Under the pieces are notes generated by a model, which was not told where the DNA came from, did no database searches, and saw only the letters and a list, made by a program, of their open reading frames with translations. A DNA stretch of 64,000 nt from Prostheceraeus crozeri (taxonomy: Eukaryota > Platyhelminthes > Polycladida > Euryleptidae): NCBI GenBank assembly GCA_907163375.1, contig CAJQUW010003452.1, positions 57,928 through 121,927 of the forward strand, written 5' to 3'. The translations under genes were made by a program, and so were the position numbers. Positions 63,801-64,000 of the stretch are shown here, in pieces. The stretch's first letter is position 1; each line of letters starts with the position of its first letter.

Positions 63801-64000
63801 ATCTCGTGCACTCCTGCATACTAAAATTCTATTCAGAAATGGGCATGCTTCTAAAGTCAGTTCACCGCATTATCAAATTTAGACAGTAAGCCTTCCTCAA
63901 ACCCTACATAGATAATAACAGTCAAAAACGTGCACTCGTCCAAAATTTTGAAAAGGATTTTTATAAATATAAGAATAACAGTCTTTTCGGAAAGACCATG
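60835..64000 (+). pseudogene. pPolB: pPolB of the second Polinton, several breaks, runs off the window
   Basis: Same three-exon start as element 1: ATG (60835-60837), exon 2 60905-60965, exon 3 from 61025. Zinc fingers, N-terminal domain, YADIEC, DHDHITG and HNFKGYDSHM regions are nearly identical to element 1. Breaks: 1-nt deletion near 61498, 1-nt deletion near 61976, TAA at 63335-63337, TAA near 63887-63889. At 23315 and 24449, where element 1 is broken, this copy is open. The window ends just before the KxxNSxFGK motif is complete. Confidence 0.92.

Larger units (their letters stand above)
55666..64000 (+). mobile_element. Second Polinton/Maverick, left part, truncated by window end
   Basis: Starts AGTAGTAAGTAAAACTCCAC, as element 1 does, with the GATGGCCGCC and CGCTGACGTCCCCCC blocks soon after. 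The preceding six bases AACATA (55660-55665) would be its duplication if the far end has them. The order of features copies element 1: repeats, TATA box, 5'UTR intron, coiled-coil gene, 138-bp repeats, small genes, minus-strand 148-codon gene, pPolB. Left of about 58766 it is strongly diverged from element 1; to the right it is nearly identical. Its pPolB has at least four breaks. Confidence 0.93.

Overview
The window is nuclear DNA of a metazoan, most likely a marine invertebrate. It is AT-rich, has GT-AG introns of about 60-900 nt, no bacterial-type operons and no dense host genes, and is packed with eukaryotic transposons (piggyBac, Tc1/mariner, hAT-like, Penelope-like, Polinton/Maverick). 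The species cannot be fixed from the sequence. No complete host gene was recognised; a few isolated exon-like ORFs are listed with low confidence.

Layout. (1) 877-12370 is a nest of transposons: a hAT-like MITE shell holds a decayed piggyBac (1208-11818), which holds a second piggyBac (1234-10054), which holds a foldback element (1584-5687) and a Tc1/mariner element (6913-8659). (2) 12371-16799 is repeat-rich intergenic DNA with a 1.6 kb TIR element and a hairpin MITE. (3) 16800-39480 is a complete Polinton/Maverick of 22,681 bp with ~673-bp terminal inverted repeats and a perfect 6-bp target duplication (TACCTT). (4) 39487-55665 is gene-poor DNA with dispersed repeats, a tRNA-like sequence, an inverted Penelope-like element, a 24-bp minisatellite and a piggyBac-type MITE. 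(5) 55666 to the window end is the left part of a second Polinton.

The complete Polinton carries the canonical replication and virion set: protein-primed DNA polymerase B, chromodomain integrase, FtsK/HerA-type packaging ATPase, adenovirus-type cysteine protease, double-jelly-roll major capsid protein and small basic virion-type proteins. It also carries a large accessory set: a zinc-binding coiled-coil protein, tiny TATA-driven genes separated by 138-bp repeats, two RING-like proteins, a DEDD-exonuclease-like protein, a stand-alone paralogue of the polymerase N-terminal domain, a pair of large paralogous proteins, and a two-gene cassette of PC4-like and TBP-like transcription proteins. pPolB, MCP, the integrase and one 148-codon gene have stop codons or frameshifts, so this copy is not autonomous as read, although its ends are well preserved.

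The most notable observation is the gene at 30159-31025. It encodes a two-repeat TATA-binding-protein (TBP) fold fused to an N-terminal domain shared with its upstream neighbour, and several genes in the same element have clear TATATAA boxes, which suggests a self-encoded promoter-recognition system. The second Polinton looks mosaic: its left end and first gene are strongly diverged from element 1, but from the first 138-bp repeat onward the two are nearly identical, which points to recombination at the repeat.
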